DNA of 64,000 nucleotides, from NCBI GenBank assembly GCA_964020155.1, contig OZ026560.1, positions 2,724,259-2,788,258 on the forward strand, given 5' to 3'. This DNA is from Chondrilla cf. caribensis. Taxonomy: Eukaryota; Porifera; Demospongiae; Chondrillida; Chondrillidae. Made by a program: the position numbers and the translations under genes. The notes beneath the pieces are model-generated. The model saw only the letters and a list, made by a program, of their open reading frames with translations, ran no database searches and was not told the origin of the DNA. Numbering within the stretch: the first letter of the stretch is position 1; each line of letters begins with the position of its first letter. Below, in pieces: positions 49,936 through 63,282 of the stretch.

Positions 49936-49990
49936 CTTGAATAGCAGTTGTTAGCAGCTATGAATCTAGTTACGTACCTGGTCATGCACG
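49936..49990. promoter_or_regulatory. duplicated MYDGF-type bidirectional promoter before ANK2
   Basis: The 55-bp interval between the pseudogene ATG and the ANK2 ATG is nearly identical to that at 38205-38259. Confidence 0.55.
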
Positions 49991-52900
49991 ATGGATGATT
50001 TCTTTGATGCTTGTGAAAGAGGGAACTTGAACAAAGTCAAGAAGTTTATCAAGGAAGGATACGATGTGAACATGAAAAGATCCTTTCCACCGAAAACACC
50101 GCTAATATGTGCAGCTGGTGAGGGAAGATTTGATGTTGTAAAATACTTAATCGATCATGGTGCTGACGTCAGCAAGAAAGCTTGGCATGAGCGAACAGCA
50201 CTTCACTATGCTAGTGAGAGGGGTAACTTGAAAGTAGTTGAGGCATTACTTAGTAAGGGTGCAGAAATTGATGTAGAGGATGAGGATCGTTGCACTCCTC
50301 TAACGTTGGCAGCTGGAAGGGGACACATTGATATTTTATTGTATTTGATTGATCATGGTGCCGATGTCGATAAGAAAGATGGTGGTAAGCAAACAGCACT
50401 TCACTATGCTAGTGAGAGGGGTGACTTGAAAGTAGTCAAGGCATTACTTAGTAAGGGTGCAGAAATTGATGTAGAGGATGGGGATCATTGTACTCCTCTA
50501 TTGTTGGCAGCTGGAAGGGGACACATTGATATTTTATTGTATTTGATTGATCATGGTGCCGATGTCGATAAGAAAGATGGTGGTAAGCAAACAGCACTTC
50601 ACTATGCTAGTGAGAGTGGTGACTTGAAAGTAGTCGAGGTATTACTTAGTAAGGGTGCAGAAATTGATGTAGAGGGTAAGGATCATTGTACTCCTCTAAT
50701 GTTGGCAGCTGGAAAGGGTAACAGTGATATTTCATTGTATTTAATCGATCGTGGTGCTGATGTCAATAAGAAAGATGGTTGCAATCGAACAGCACTCCAC
50801 TATGCTAGTGAGAGTGGTCACTTGAAATTAGTCGAGGTATTACTTAGTAAGGGTGCAGAAATTGATGTAGAGGATGAGGATCGTTGTACTCCTCTAATGT
50901 TGGCAGCTGGAAGGGGATACAATGATATTTTATTGTATTTAATCAATCATGGTGCTGATGTCAATAAGAAAGCTTGGTATGAGCGAACAGCACTTCACTA
51001 TGCTAGTGAGAGGGGTGACTTGAAAGTAGTTGAGACATTACTTAGTAAGGGTGCAGAAATTGATGTAGAGGATAAGGATTGTTGTACTCCTCTATTGTTG
51101 GCAGCTGGAAGGGGACACAATGATATTTCATTGTATTTAATCAATCATGGTGCTGTTGTTGATAAGACAGATGGTCACAATCGAACAGCACTCCACTATG
51201 CTAGTGAAAGTGGTCACTTGAAATTAGTCGAGGTATTACTTAGTAAGGGTGCAGAAATTGATGTAGAGGATGGGTATCATTGTACTCCTCTAATGTTGGC
51301 AGCTGAAAGAGGATACATTGATATTTTTTGGTATCTAATCGGTCATGGTGCTGATGTTGATGTTTATAAGACAGATGGTCGTAAGCAAACAGCACTTCAT
51401 TATGCTAGTGAGAGGGGAGACTTGAAAGCAGTCGAGGCATTACTTAGTAAGGGTGCAGAAATTGATGTAGAGGATGAGGATCGTTGTACTCCTCTAATGT
51501 TGGCAGCTGGAAGGGGACACAATGATATTTCATTGTATTTAATCAATCATGGTGCTGTTGTTGATAAGAAAGATGGTCGCAATCGAACAGCACTCCACTA
51601 TGCTAGTGAGAGTGGTCACTTGAAATTAGTCGAGGCATTACTTAGTAAGGGTGCAGAAATTGATGTAGAGGATGAGGATCGTTGTACTCCTCTAATGTTG
51701 GCAGCTGGAAGGGGATACATTGATATTTTATTGTATCTAATCGATCATGGTGCTGATGTTAATAAGAAAGATGGTCATGAGCGAACGGCACTTCACTATG
51801 TTAGTAAGAGGGGTGACTTGAAAGTAGTCGAGGCATTACTTAGTAAGGGTGCACAAATTGATGTAGAGGATGCATATAGGGGTCGTTGTACTCCTCTAAT
51901 ATTAGCTGTGAAGAATCAAAAGTTTACCATCATGTGTCACCTCATCAAAGCAGGTGCCAATGTAAAGCAATTAGTAGATTATTTCTCTGGTAGTGGGAAG
52001 GGTAGTTATCTTGGAAGGGGCCATCTCTTACGCGCTCTCTCTCATGCTGTCAACAATAAACACATAGCAGAAGCAGGTGTGCTCATTACCAATGGTGTTG
52101 GTATTGAAGGAGAACTGGATATCAATCCACCCAGGACTGCTCTAACATGGTCTGCTGAGAATGGCCATGATTCATTAGTTAGGGACCTCATTCTTCAAGG
52201 AGTTAATGTCAACTACCAGGATGCCAATGGTCGTAGTGCTCTTCATTTTGCTGCTTCTTCTAATCACATCCAGTGTGGTATCCTGCTAGTCGAAGCAGGA
52301 GCTGGTTTGAGACTTATGGATAGAGATTCCCATACACCCCTCTATTTGGCTTCCAAAGAGCTCAAAGATGCCATGATCCAGACACTGTCATTCAATACGA
52401 AGAAGACCGTCTGTGTTATTGGTAATGCATGCAGTGGTAAGAGCACACTTATTGCATCACTGCAGAATGAAAATGCTAAATTTTCAAAGAAACTCCGTCA
52501 TCGTCTGTTTGGAGTGAAGAACATTAGTGAACGTACCGCTGGTATCGAACCAGTATCTCTCAGCAGTAAACGATACGGAGACACGTTGTTTCTTGACTTT
52601 GCAGGTCAGCACGAATACCACGGTCCTCACGAAATGTTCCTGGAGTCTATTTTCAGCAAAAGTAGGTGCACTGTGACCATCATCATGGTTGTGAAAGCCA
52701 CAGCCGAAGAACCTGCTATTTCTCAACAACTCGATCGATGGCTTCATCCTGTGTCTAAAATGGCTACAACCACGAATCCGATTCGAGTGATTGTCATCGG
52801 AAGCCACATGGATATGGTGAAATCCAAAGTGGAAGCCAAGAGCAAGTTGGAGCGCTGCTATCAAAGAGTTCAACAAAGCCTTTGTGATGCCCCTTTAAAG

Positions 52901-55308
52901 TTTCACGATGCGTGCTACCTGGATTGCCGTCAACCTTACTCGAGTGATATCAAAAAGTTGTGTGCATATCTGAATGAGGTCCCAATACCTCAATACAAAG
53001 CAGCTGAAATGCCCTACAGTATCTGTTGGGTCATCTCTCGTATGAAGACCTCACTGGAAAGTGAAGCCATTCGAGTATCAGATTTCACAGAGTGGATTGA
53101 GGAGAACAAGGCCAATCTCCCCACCAACCTCCCACCGTCAGAAGAAGTCTGCAAGGATCTCTCATCCACAGGTCACTTCATGTACCTCCCCAACACGGAA
53201 GACCCATCCAATGGCTGGCTTGTACTGGACCTTCCATTCATACTCCATAAGGTATATGGGACTCTATTCTCCCCTTCAAAGAAGGTTGTCGACAAATTCG
53301 GTCTTCTCAATTGTCAAAAGCTGTCAGTCCTTTTCCCCTCACTGGATCAAGAAATGGTTCGCGATGTCTTAACCAGTTTGGAGTTCTGTATCGATGTGGA
53401 TCTGTCAATACTTGCAGAAGAAGTCACCCAGCTGACTGAGAGCACAGATAAGGATCGCGACCATCTGTTCTTCCCAGCACTGGTATCATCCCAGCCTCCT
53501 AAGGTCTTCCCGCACTCTCAACAAGGCTGTCATGTGTTATCATGGCAGTTGGTAGTGGTCAGAAGGCCTTTCATATCTCCTCGTCTCCTTCAAACCATCA
53601 TCCTTCGATTGGCAGCTCATCGTATTTTCCAATGCAAGCAAGATTCCAACACCAGGGAGCATTACTGTAGTGTGTGGTGGAACGGAATCTTCTGGCGGTC
53701 GACTGAAGATGTCGATGTAGCAGTTCAAATCAGTGACAGCACCGTAGTTGAGTTGATCGGAAGAAGTGAGGTCGGTCCAGAAGTTCTCTGTTCGTATGTT
53801 TCAACCATCACTGGAGACATCTCTGCCACAATACGTGAACTGTCCCCAACTCTATCAGCTACTGCATACATCATCCACCCAGCCGACCCTCAAGTGCTGC
53901 TGGAGAATCCCAGATCCTCCTCTCCTCATGAGAAATTTGAGGTGGACTTTATACTGGAGAGTATAAGAAATGGCAGAAGTACTTGTGTGTCTTGCCAAAT
54001 AGAGGCTCCAAGAAAGCCCATTTCTGATTTGTTTTGTGGTTTTGTCCCAAAAGAAGACGTTATTCGACATTTGTCTTTTGTTGCTGGTGAGTTTGTGTGT
54101 TTATGTGTATGTATACATGTGAACTGTGAGGTGTGCTATTTTATAGTACTGTGGTATTGTGTGTTGTGTGCTATTTGAACATACAACTATATACTTTATT
54201 CTACACTGCACTATTTGTTCAGTATTGTCCTCTATCTGTTTGTGCATGTACTGTACGTATGTACATGTGTACCACTGTATAGTACTATTACATTGTAGTT
54301 CTGTCTGTAATTCTTGTACATCCATTGTTCATTGCGAGTGTGTGTTGTTGTACTGTAGCAAGTACTGTACTTCATATTCCATACTTCCAGATACAACAGC
54401 ACCTCGTCTTCGTCAAGTCTTTGACTGTGAAGCATTCATGGACAAGTTCAAGGAAAGATTCCTCCAATCTGTAGACTCACATGCCATTGTGTTGAGACTG
54501 AAGATAGAGAAGGTGATCTCTGAAGATCTTGCTTTCACCATTGAGCGTCATTGTAGTAGAGGTACTGGAAACGAGAAATTATTTCTACATCTTGGAAGAA
54601 ATGCTGATCCAGGAAGTATCCGTAAACTGTGTGATGTGATGATGAGAGAAGAAGGCTATGCTATGATGAACGAACTGGGGAGAGACATCAGAAGAGAATT
54701 GGATCTACTCACAGGTATGCATGTACATGTTGTCATGTAGCTCAATATGTGTATACCATTTTATTGCAAGTTACATGCATTGTGTGCACATGTACGTATG
54801 TACTTTGTGTGCTGTGTCTGATATTTAATGTATAAGCACAACAAACGTGGTAGTGTGTGTTTGTGTTTAATGCATGTATTTTATATTAATCCTTCATTTT
54901 TCACCAGATTCCAAGCTCACCACACCAGCTGATCCCCACCAGACTACACCCACGAAGCCACTCAAGACCACACCCACCGAGCCACTCAAGACCACACCCA
55001 CTGATCCCCTCCTGACCACACCCACATTAAGTGGGTTGAATCGTCAAGTGATCCCCCATGTTCGTCTTGATTGGCAATCTGTCGGTCATCACTTGGAAGT
55101 AGATCCCTCCGTGATGAAGGTCATAGATGATGACTATCACGATGATGTGGAGAAGTGTTGTCATACCATGTTCACCAGATGGTTGTCTCATGATGAAGGT
55201 ACAGGAGGAGCCCCAAGACTCTGGAGAACAGTTCTCAAAGCTCTCAAGAATGTCGGGTACACCAGTGTTGTTGGAGATGTGGAGAGAACACTGTTTGAGC
55301 ATCAATAA
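49991..55308 (+). CDS. ANK2: ankyrin-ROC-COR-CARD-like-Death protein (3 exons, 1606 aa)
   Basis: Exons 49991-54086, 54391-54714 and 54908-55308, phases matching and the same structure as ANK1. There are about 24 ankyrin repeats (nine 66-aa couplets versus four in ANK1; the exon is longer by five units plus 9 nt). The ROC domain has GNACSGKST at 811, DFAGQHEY at 869 and SHMD at 938; the residue before the Asp differs from ANK1. The CARD-like exon and Death domain (LDWQSVGHHLEVD, RWLSHDEG) are almost identical to ANK1. The Thr/Pro linker differs by repeat units (TTPTKPLKTTPTEPLK). The frame is intact throughout, which suggests a working gene. Confidence 0.88.
50178..51880 (+). repeat. 198-bp coding repeats in ANK2 (about nine)
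   Basis: Nine tandem 198-bp units, each encoding two ankyrin repeats. Differences cluster at the positions before the TALHY and TPLML helices (for example WHE, GGK, CNR, WYE, HNR), which are the exposed turn of the fold. Confidence 0.93.
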
Positions 55309-55319
55309 CTGTACCAATT

Positions 55320-57720
55320 TTCTGTTTTATCAATGATCACCTCTACTACACACCCATTGACTCCCTCACAGACCACATCTGCAGCTTCCCACTGGACAGC
55401 ACCCACTAATCTCCACACCATAATAGGACTACACCCACTGATCTCAATTCACACTTAGTTATTCCCACTGGACCGCACCCACTGTTCCCTTCAAGGACAC
55501 ACACCTGTGACTGATCTCCTGTCAACCACAGCTTCAACTTCTCAATGGACTGCACCCAATGATCCCCTCCAGACCACACCCACTGTTCCCTCCCACTACA
55601 CCTAGTGATTCCCGCTGTACTGCACCCAATGGTTGTTTCTAGAACACAGTGTCACACTGTTTTCCTCCAGACCACACCCACTAATCCCCCACAAGACCAC
55701 ACCCACTGTTCCCTTCCAGACCACACCTCTGACTTCCCTTGTGTTCTACACTCTCATCTTGAGAGACACCTACTGGACTACACCCACTGGACCATGCCCA
55801 CTGGACCACACCCACTGATTCCCTCTAGAACTCACCCAGTGGACAGCAAGGACTGATCCCCTCCAGACCACACCTGGTGATTTGCAATGGTCCATGCCCA
55901 CTGGACCACACCCACTGATTCCCTCCAGAACTCACCCAGTGGACAGCAAGGACTGATCCCCTCCAGACCACACCTAGTGATTTGCAATGGTCCTTGCCCA
56001 CTGGACCACACCCACTGATTGCTTCAAGATCTGTGGCTTTCCACTAAACTGCACTCAATGATCCCTCAAGACCACACCCACTGTTCTCTTCCAGACATAT
56101 CTCACCTAGTGAGTTCCACTGGACTACAATCAATGATCATCTCTAGAATACACCCACTGAACCACATCCACTGTTCCCTCCAGAACACACCCACTGAACC
56201 ACATCCACTGATAGCCTCCAGACTATGTGTAGTAATTCCCACTGGACCACACCTACTGATTCCCTCCAAACACACTGATCCTCTATCCATATCTGAGGAT
56301 TCCAATTGAACCAATCCCACCGATCACTTCAACACCCTATTTCCATTCAGATGACATTAGTGGCTCTCACCTGATGATACCCACTGATCCCCTTCAGACC
56401 ACACCTAGTGATCCTGTCAAGACCACACCCAATCATCACCTCCGACTGATCCACTTGGGTCACATCTGTTGATACCTACTGATCAGCACTCTATTATCTC
56501 CTTCAGACCACACCCACTGCTCCACTCCAGATCACACCTGTGGCTTCTACTGGATCACACCCATTGATCCCTCCAGACCACACCCAGGACCTCACCCAAT
56601 GATGCCCTCAAAACCTCATCCAATGATGCCATCAAGACCACAGCAGATACCTGCTCAAGACCTCACCCAATGATGCTGTCAAGACCACACCCAATGATGT
56701 CCTCAGTCCTACACCCATTAATGCCTTATGACCACACCCAAGTATACTCTCAAGATCTTAATCACTGATCCCCTCAAGCTGCAACCACTGATCCCTTCCA
56801 GACTACACTCAATGATGCCATCATGCACACAGCACCTATCTACTCAAGACCACACCCAATGATCCCCTCAAGACCTCGTCCAATGATCCCCTCTCGATTA
56901 CACACACAGCTCCTACCAGCTCAATACTTCACCCAGTGATGCTCTCAAAACCTCATCCACTGATGCCCTCAAGACTGCACCCAATGAAGCTGCCATGACC
57001 ACGTCCAATGGTAACCTTAAAACTGCACCCAATGATTCCCTCAAGACTACACCCAATAATGCCTTCAAGACCTCACCCAAAGATACCCTCAAGACCACAC
57101 CAATGATTCCCTCAAAATCTCAGCCAATGATGTCATCAAGACCACACCCACTGTTCCCCTCCAGAACACACCCACTGGACCACATCCACTGTTCCCCTCC
57201 AGAACACACCCACTGGACCACACCCACTGTTCCCCTCCAGAACACACCCACTGGACCACACTCACTGTTTCCCTCCAGACCACACCCAAGACCTCACCTA
57301 ATGATGCCATCAAGACCACACCCAAAGATACCATCAAGACCACACCCAATGATCCCCTCAAGACCTCGTCCAATGATCCCCTCAAGACCACACTCAATGA
57401 TCCCCTCACGATTACACACCCAGCACCTACCTGCTCAATACCTCACCCAGTGATGCTCTCAAAACCTCGTCCACTGATGCCCTCAAGACCGCACCCAGTG
57501 ATGCCCTCAAGACTACACCGATGATCCCCTCAAGACCACACCCAATGGTAACCTTAAAACTGCACCCAATGATCCCCTCAAGACCACACCCTTGCAATGA
57601 TGTCTTCAAGATCACAGCCATTGATCCCTTCCAGACTGCATGCACCCAATGATGCTTTTAACAGCACACCCAATGGTGACATCAAGACCTCACCCAACGA
57701 TGCCCTCGAGACCACACTCA
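55320..57720. repeat. degenerate ccacaccca-type minisatellite downstream of ANK2
   Basis: About 2.4 kb homologous to 42595-44655, with different internal deletions and expansions. Phrases such as gaccacacccactgttcccc and ctcaagaccacacccaatga recur throughout. No gene. Confidence 0.9.
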
Positions 57721-58032
57721 GAATGTGTATACATGCATATGTATAGGAGTATTGTTATGTATTTACATTGTGTTTATCTATTATTTTGTTTATTGAGTCA
57801 TTAAATGAATTATCAATTGAAGTAATTGAATTTATCATGAAGTGGGTATATTTACTGTACATTTTCTTAACTACGGACTATATCTAAATACAACAAGTCT
57901 TACATCACATTGAACTAAATACACTAACCTACATATCAGCAAAATGGAATACACATGCACACACACACATTTCACAACAGAAAATACTAAAACGAAGCAC
58001 AGCTGTTTGTGGATTCCTGTTCTTGTAGCAGT

Positions 58033-58225
58033 CTACTTTGACTTTAGGTTCAGTTTAGATAGTCCACCTCTGAACTGTCCCATGATGCATCGAACTACAG
58101 CAGACAAGGGAGTCACAGAACCAGGGCTGTCACAGTGAGATCCTACCACAAGAATTTAGATTGATTCCTCCCAACAGAATTATGGAAACACCAACACATA
58201 CACCACACACTCATACATGCATGTA

Positions 58226-58272
<47 letters not shown>

Positions 58273-59724
58273 TATAAACATACCTGCATCAATAGTGACC
58301 TCATATTCGTCATCTTGTAACATGGTGACTCCTTCAGAATCCCATCACCAAAGTAATGTAATCAAACAAAGAATCAAGTGCATAGTTGTACAATCCAATC
58401 TTTGTATGTAGTAGATTAGAGTGTGTAACAGTATTGGTATGTCAGTTGTGCTGGGATTGGGTGGACCAAATACCGATGAACTCTGCTATGGTAAAATGGA
58501 GGACTGATAGCAGTGACATTACATATGATACAGAATTATGTACGTAGGTACATGATGAGAGCAGACAAAGTCCCAATTTCGAAATTGGAGGCAAGAATGG
58601 GTCTGGGCTATAGGGTTAGAGTTAGGGCTATGTGAGACTAAGGTTTAATAGGGTCTGGGTACTTTGGGCTAGGGTGGAGTGTAGGGTGATTTTGAAACAA
58701 CTTTCTCGAGCATCCCCAACACTGAACTATGGACATATGTTCACGTCAGCATTATAGCCCCATAGATGTGTGTATTTGACATTAATTTGAAGATATTTGT
58801 CAATATCAACTTTGAATTGTTAAAAGACGCCGATTTGAAGTTATCTAAGCATTGCGAATAACCTCCCTCCACACCCAATCTACAGCTCACTCCATATAAC
58901 AAACATATGTACCTATCTATAATGCACTTGTACATGTCTGCTTGCTTCACTAGTAGACTCTCCCAATCCTACAACGAGTGCAGCAAAGACAACAGTGTTA
59001 GGGAGAGTTCTACCAGCAAAAGAAAAGGATATTGCAGGATGATCACCTACTTCTGTAATTTCGTTACCAGAAGCCGAAAAGGAGAATACGCACATGGTTT
59101 GTCTTCCTATATTGTAAAAGGAGAAAGGCGAACATGAAAGCTCCTGTATCGGTCCCACGTTATATCAGGAACACACACGCTGCGTAGCCAGTGGTTGCCA
59201 TTTTTAGTAGAAACATCAACGCACACCGAACACTTACTAGCTTAATTCGTGCGTGGTGTAATTGGTGGTCCGAGATGACCGTAAACTTCTCCACAGCAGT
59301 GTTGTCACCCGAAGCAAGCTTCTGTTACAAGATCTACCACTGATAGCAGAATACAACATGACATACGTAAGTACAGCAGTATCCAACTAACACTTCGACA
59401 AGGTAGTGAAAGAACACCCGTACTGCTTCCATTAGCTGTACCACACCTGTTTTTTCAACCATACGTACTCCTGTACTTGAGGTGTAATACATTCAGGTTA
59501 TTACAAGAAGTACCATACGTAAGTACTGCAAGCATATACAGTATACAGAGCCTACATACCAGTATAAGACTGCACATGTGACAACTAAAAACATAGAATG
59601 TTATGAAACTGAAAACATAACACAACTGGACACACATGTACGACTGTACAAAGTATGAAAGTACACTCACCAGGACCACACCCATAGAGCAAGAGCTACT
59701 TGAAAACAGTACGAGCACAAACAT
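58033..59724 (-). pseudogene. MYDGF paralog, decayed
   Basis: Exons recognisable in MYDGF order (minus): signal exon 59671-59724 (MFVLVLFSSSSCSMGVVL), 59238-59321 (ASGDNTAVEKFTVI), 59051-59106 (CVFSFSASGNEITE), 58913-58968 (DWESLLVKQADMYKCIID), a remnant about 58740-58845 (QFKVDIDKYLQINVKY), 58284-58341 (DSEGVTMLQDDEYEV) and 58033-58094 (FRGGLSKLNLKSK). The last two have exactly the lengths of MYDGF exons 5 and 6 (58 and 62 nt). Defects: exon 59051-59106 is 56 nt and breaks frame; the exon-4 remnant has two in-frame TAA; exon 58284-58341 has GG where the AG acceptor should be. It is more diverged from MYDGF than the 49.7-kb copy, so it is an older paralog. Confidence 0.75.
58226..58271. repeat. 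(CA)n microsatellite
   Basis: A CA run of about 46 bp; the counterpart of 45065-45150 and the right limit of homology between the ANK1 and ANK2 units. Confidence 0.9.
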
Positions 59725-59780
59725 AAGTATGTTCAAGCACCTACCCACATGGTACTCACCCACCTCCTACACACACCTAC

Positions 59781-60104
59781 CATTTCATAGTATTTGTATC
59801 CAAATCAACAAATGCTACATCATCAGGGAACTCTTCTGCCATCATCATGTATCTGCTATCGATTCCAATAATAAATGGCACAGGAGCTTGAATGTAGGTA
59901 GCCAGTGATAACGGACACATGGGTATGTCTGTACACTGCCACTTTAGAGGGAACAGGACGCTCTTGATGGCCTCTCCTACCGCTGTTAGCAGAGCTGGTC
60001 TACCTGAGTGGAACACAACCTTCTGTTCCAGGAGAACCAGGGTCAGGACAAGGATGAGATTTTCCACATCCAAGCTAGCCAACAGGGACCAATGAACAAG
60101 ATCA
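59781..60104 (-). CDS. isolated DENN-domain exon (DENND4-like)
   Basis: A 324-nt exon with good acceptor (ctactgtag) and donor (ATG/GTAGGT), phase 2 at both ends. It encodes the core DENN region: LASLDVENLILVLTLVLLEQ, KVVFHSGRPALLTAVGEAIK, LFPLKWQC and PFIIGIDSRY, then DVAFVDLDTNT. This matches DENND4-family proteins, whose DENN module is an exchange factor for Rab10. No other DENND4 exon was recognised on either side, so it may be a stray duplicated exon or part of a gene with scattered exons. Confidence 0.7.
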
Positions 60105-61090
60105 CTACAGTAGACAGAATACAAATGTGGGAGGAGATTGAAAGTACAGAATAAGACAGAGAGGATTGTTGTCCACAATGTCCGCACTTTGTGGTGTACA
60201 CCCATGTTGCATGCACAGTACACATATTACCACAACATGTAAAGAGCTAGTATGTACAAGACATTGTGAATAGTCAGCCAACCATCCAACCAACCAACCA
60301 ACCAACCAACCAACCAGCCAAACAAAGTAAACCACAACCACCCTAGAAGTGGAATCAACCATGAACTGTACATCACAGACAGACTATACAACCAACCACT
60401 GCTGGGACAATCTCAGACACCTTTAATACCATATACAACCACAACTAGCTACACCAAACCTAGAGAAGACAAATTCAATGCACTTGATAAAGAACCTCTA
60501 AACCTACACCAATACACAAACACTATCACACTATAAAACTCCACTCACCTGGAAACCACCCTAGGGAAGGTTACTATTGTGCAACTATTGAAGGACCACA
60601 CATACAAAAGTACACACATAACAACACAGTATATACACATGTACACGTACACCATCACCACAACATGATGAAAACAAGACTACAGACAACAATACACACA
60701 TGTATTATGCAAGGACCAATACAAAACTTATTGGAAGAGGTTGGAGGTACCTCGTTAGCAGGTGGAGGCACACTAGAGGTGTGCGTGTCAACCACTCCCC
60801 AAGTACACACTGGCATATTCTGCTGCTGGAGAACACCCAATAGCTGAGGTCTGCATGGGTTGGTGCTGGCTGAGTGGTGACTTCACAGTGGAGACCGAAG
60901 AAGACAACTCCGAGGACCAACAAGAGGACAAGAACGAGGAGATGTCTTGGTCAGACAACACGATAACTACGAGGAACACAAAGACCTGTCTGAGAATGGT
61001 ACAGAGAAACTATAACACTCTAAGTTTCGCAAATGTACATAGACCGTGAAGGAGAAGATGGAGTACAAGACCACATCCCACGGTCCTCAC
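60105..61090. other. no clear gene; (CCAA)n near 60275-60315
   Basis: Contains a short tetranucleotide CCAA tract and several open stretches on the minus strand at 60650-60980 with no consistent splice sites. Nothing recognised. Confidence 0.5.
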
Positions 61091-61862
61091 CTCGTTAGTT
61101 CCTCCACTGACTGAGTAGGTCAACGTGCATACAGTACCGTCATCCTAAACTTGGCAAAGTAAAGAAGGGAACGTATGAACCATTTGGTACACGTGTGGAG
61201 GAATCGATAAACCTTCCCACTTTAAGCTACAAGGGGGGAGAAACACATTATTATTCAAATCGAAGAACAACAGATGTGATACAAAAAGGAAGCCTCGGAC
61301 TCAGGGGTTATGTGAGGTGACAAATAGTCACCGGGTGTTCACTGCCCTGGCAAGGTCTGGTCCCAATTCACGCAAGACGAAGTCTAGGGCATGATGGGAC
61401 AAAAGTCAAAAAAAAGAGAAAGGATTACATGAGAGGCATAGAAAGCTTGTTTCTACATTGTCGAGCATTAAAAAGTCTGTTCAGTGGACAGTGATTTGCT
61501 AAATTCGCGTAGGGGTCTCCACTCGCCGCCACCGTCTTCAGAGTCGATCTTTAAATCTTCGCCTTGCCTACTCACTCCTTCTGTCCTATAGCTAGCCGGT
61601 TCAATTCATTCTAATCAATGTTAGTGGCGTTCCTCTTCCTCATTTGATATAGCTAACTTTATCTTCAATTTTCTACTTGCCACGTGTTGACCGCCATCTT
61701 ACTCAGGTTGTTGTACAAAACTAACCAGTTGTATATCCGCAAAATGTTTTTTTTTCTATCAGCTGACTTTCTACCGAAATTATCTATAACGCCTCTAGCC
61801 GAGTATATAGGTAGCAGAAAAGTACAGAACGAACACAAACAAATCTACAGATCCTGCGCCAT
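61091..61862 (-). pseudogene. third MYDGF copy, broken
   Basis: Exon 1 (ATG at 61862) begins ATG GCG CAG GAT CTG and then TAG, with further small indels (137 nt against 129). Exon 2 (61091-61144) is intact: DDGTVCTLTYSVSGGTNE with acceptor and donor. The intron has gained about 480 bp. Exons 3-6 are not found to the left. Confidence 0.8.
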
Positions 61863-63282
61863 CTTGAACAGCAGTTGTTAGCAGCTATGAATCTAGTTAC
61901 GTAGTAGTCTGGCGTAGCCGACCCTTGATCCACCATTTTATTCTGTTGGGGCGGAGAAAGGGTCACGGCCACGGCTGTTTCACAATGGAAACTTAGTTTC
62001 CTCGCAAGATTGCCCGCGAGTAGTTGTCAAGCACGTACGAGCATAGCAACGTATTCTTTTACATACAAAATGGTGAAGTTTTAGGTATGATTTCACAGTT
62101 CCTCCAGTTTTGTGCAGTTATTCCAATACAGTAATAATTAGTTCCAAGTTTGAACTTCGTCGTACGACTAGTGTATATTTGGTTCTATTTTTTTGAACGC
62201 CATAAATGACGAGTTTTCCTACCACTATAGATCGCTCGGGTTCGATCGGTTTGGATGGTCGAAGCAATCTACGCATTCTTCAAATGACTCCAAGCAGATC
62301 CATTTACGCGTAGTCCAGTTCAGATGTACTTATGATGCCATGTGTGGCTGCAGTTTTGCTGCAATAGATCATGGTTTACCTCAGCTGAGCACAGCATGCA
62401 CGAACTGCAGCAATACTAGCCATATTGTCCATTATTATTACACTGGATTCTTCTGTTATATAGAATTATAATATTATGTATTCCGTGCAAATTATTTTCA
62501 TGAACATTACTATAATAATTTAGTTAATCATGGACAACTTCCGCTAGTGATTGCATGGTGATATATATTAGCAATTCGTATAGTACATGAAATAAGCAAA
62601 TATTATATAGTCATAGAATAGAATCAATTTTAATTTGATTAAATACATTACAACACATAGTATAATACAAAACTGATCCTAATTAAAAAATGAACAGGAC
62701 AGCTCAACAACAGCTCAGTCATGCCAACCAGCAAGGAAGCACAACATAATAGCATAGTAAAGAAAGATATAATACTGCTTAGCCATATTATGAATCAATG
62801 GTTAGTCAGTTGAGCAACAGCCAACAAACAAAGGAGATCTTTGCTTCATCAACTGAAACCGAGCAGTTCACATCATATATAACACTCTTCAGAAGTGACA
62901 TGTACAGTGCAACTGTAAAGAAAAGAAAATTGAATGGTGCTGAAATTCCCTGATATGTAGCTATACCTTGCAACCAACATGTATTCAGGGTAATCTAAGA
63001 GTATTGGTACTTTCAAATATATAAGGGAAGCTTCGCATATATACTTGATTTATGGCAACAGCAATACCATGCTGTCAACTAGGTATGCTTTTTTGCTACA
63101 TAAGACTCCTCGCCGGCGGTTTTCGGCGATTTACCGATCTCTTTCCGCCGATTTGTGTACACGTTATGTCCTCGAAATGACAGCAATAGCGTCCGTACAC
63201 AGGCAGATGATTTCCGGGACATCTCCGTTCGCAAGGTAAGCCTATGTAAGAATTACAGCGACCTAACTTCGTATAACAACGA
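61863..63282. other. MYDGF-type promoter remnant then about 1.4 kb of AT-rich DNA
   Basis: Homology with the other MYDGF/ANK promoters runs to 61902 and then stops. What follows is AT-rich and has no recognised gene. The small plus frame at 62193-62471 has no supporting features. Confidence 0.5.

Noticed and set aside
60655..60980. Three overlapping minus-strand frames that might belong to a DENN or MYDGF gene
   Set aside because: No consistent acceptor/donor pair, and no motif aligns with either family.
62193..62471. 92-codon plus frame with several cysteines
   Set aside because: No domain recognised, AT-rich flanks, no splice or promoter evidence.
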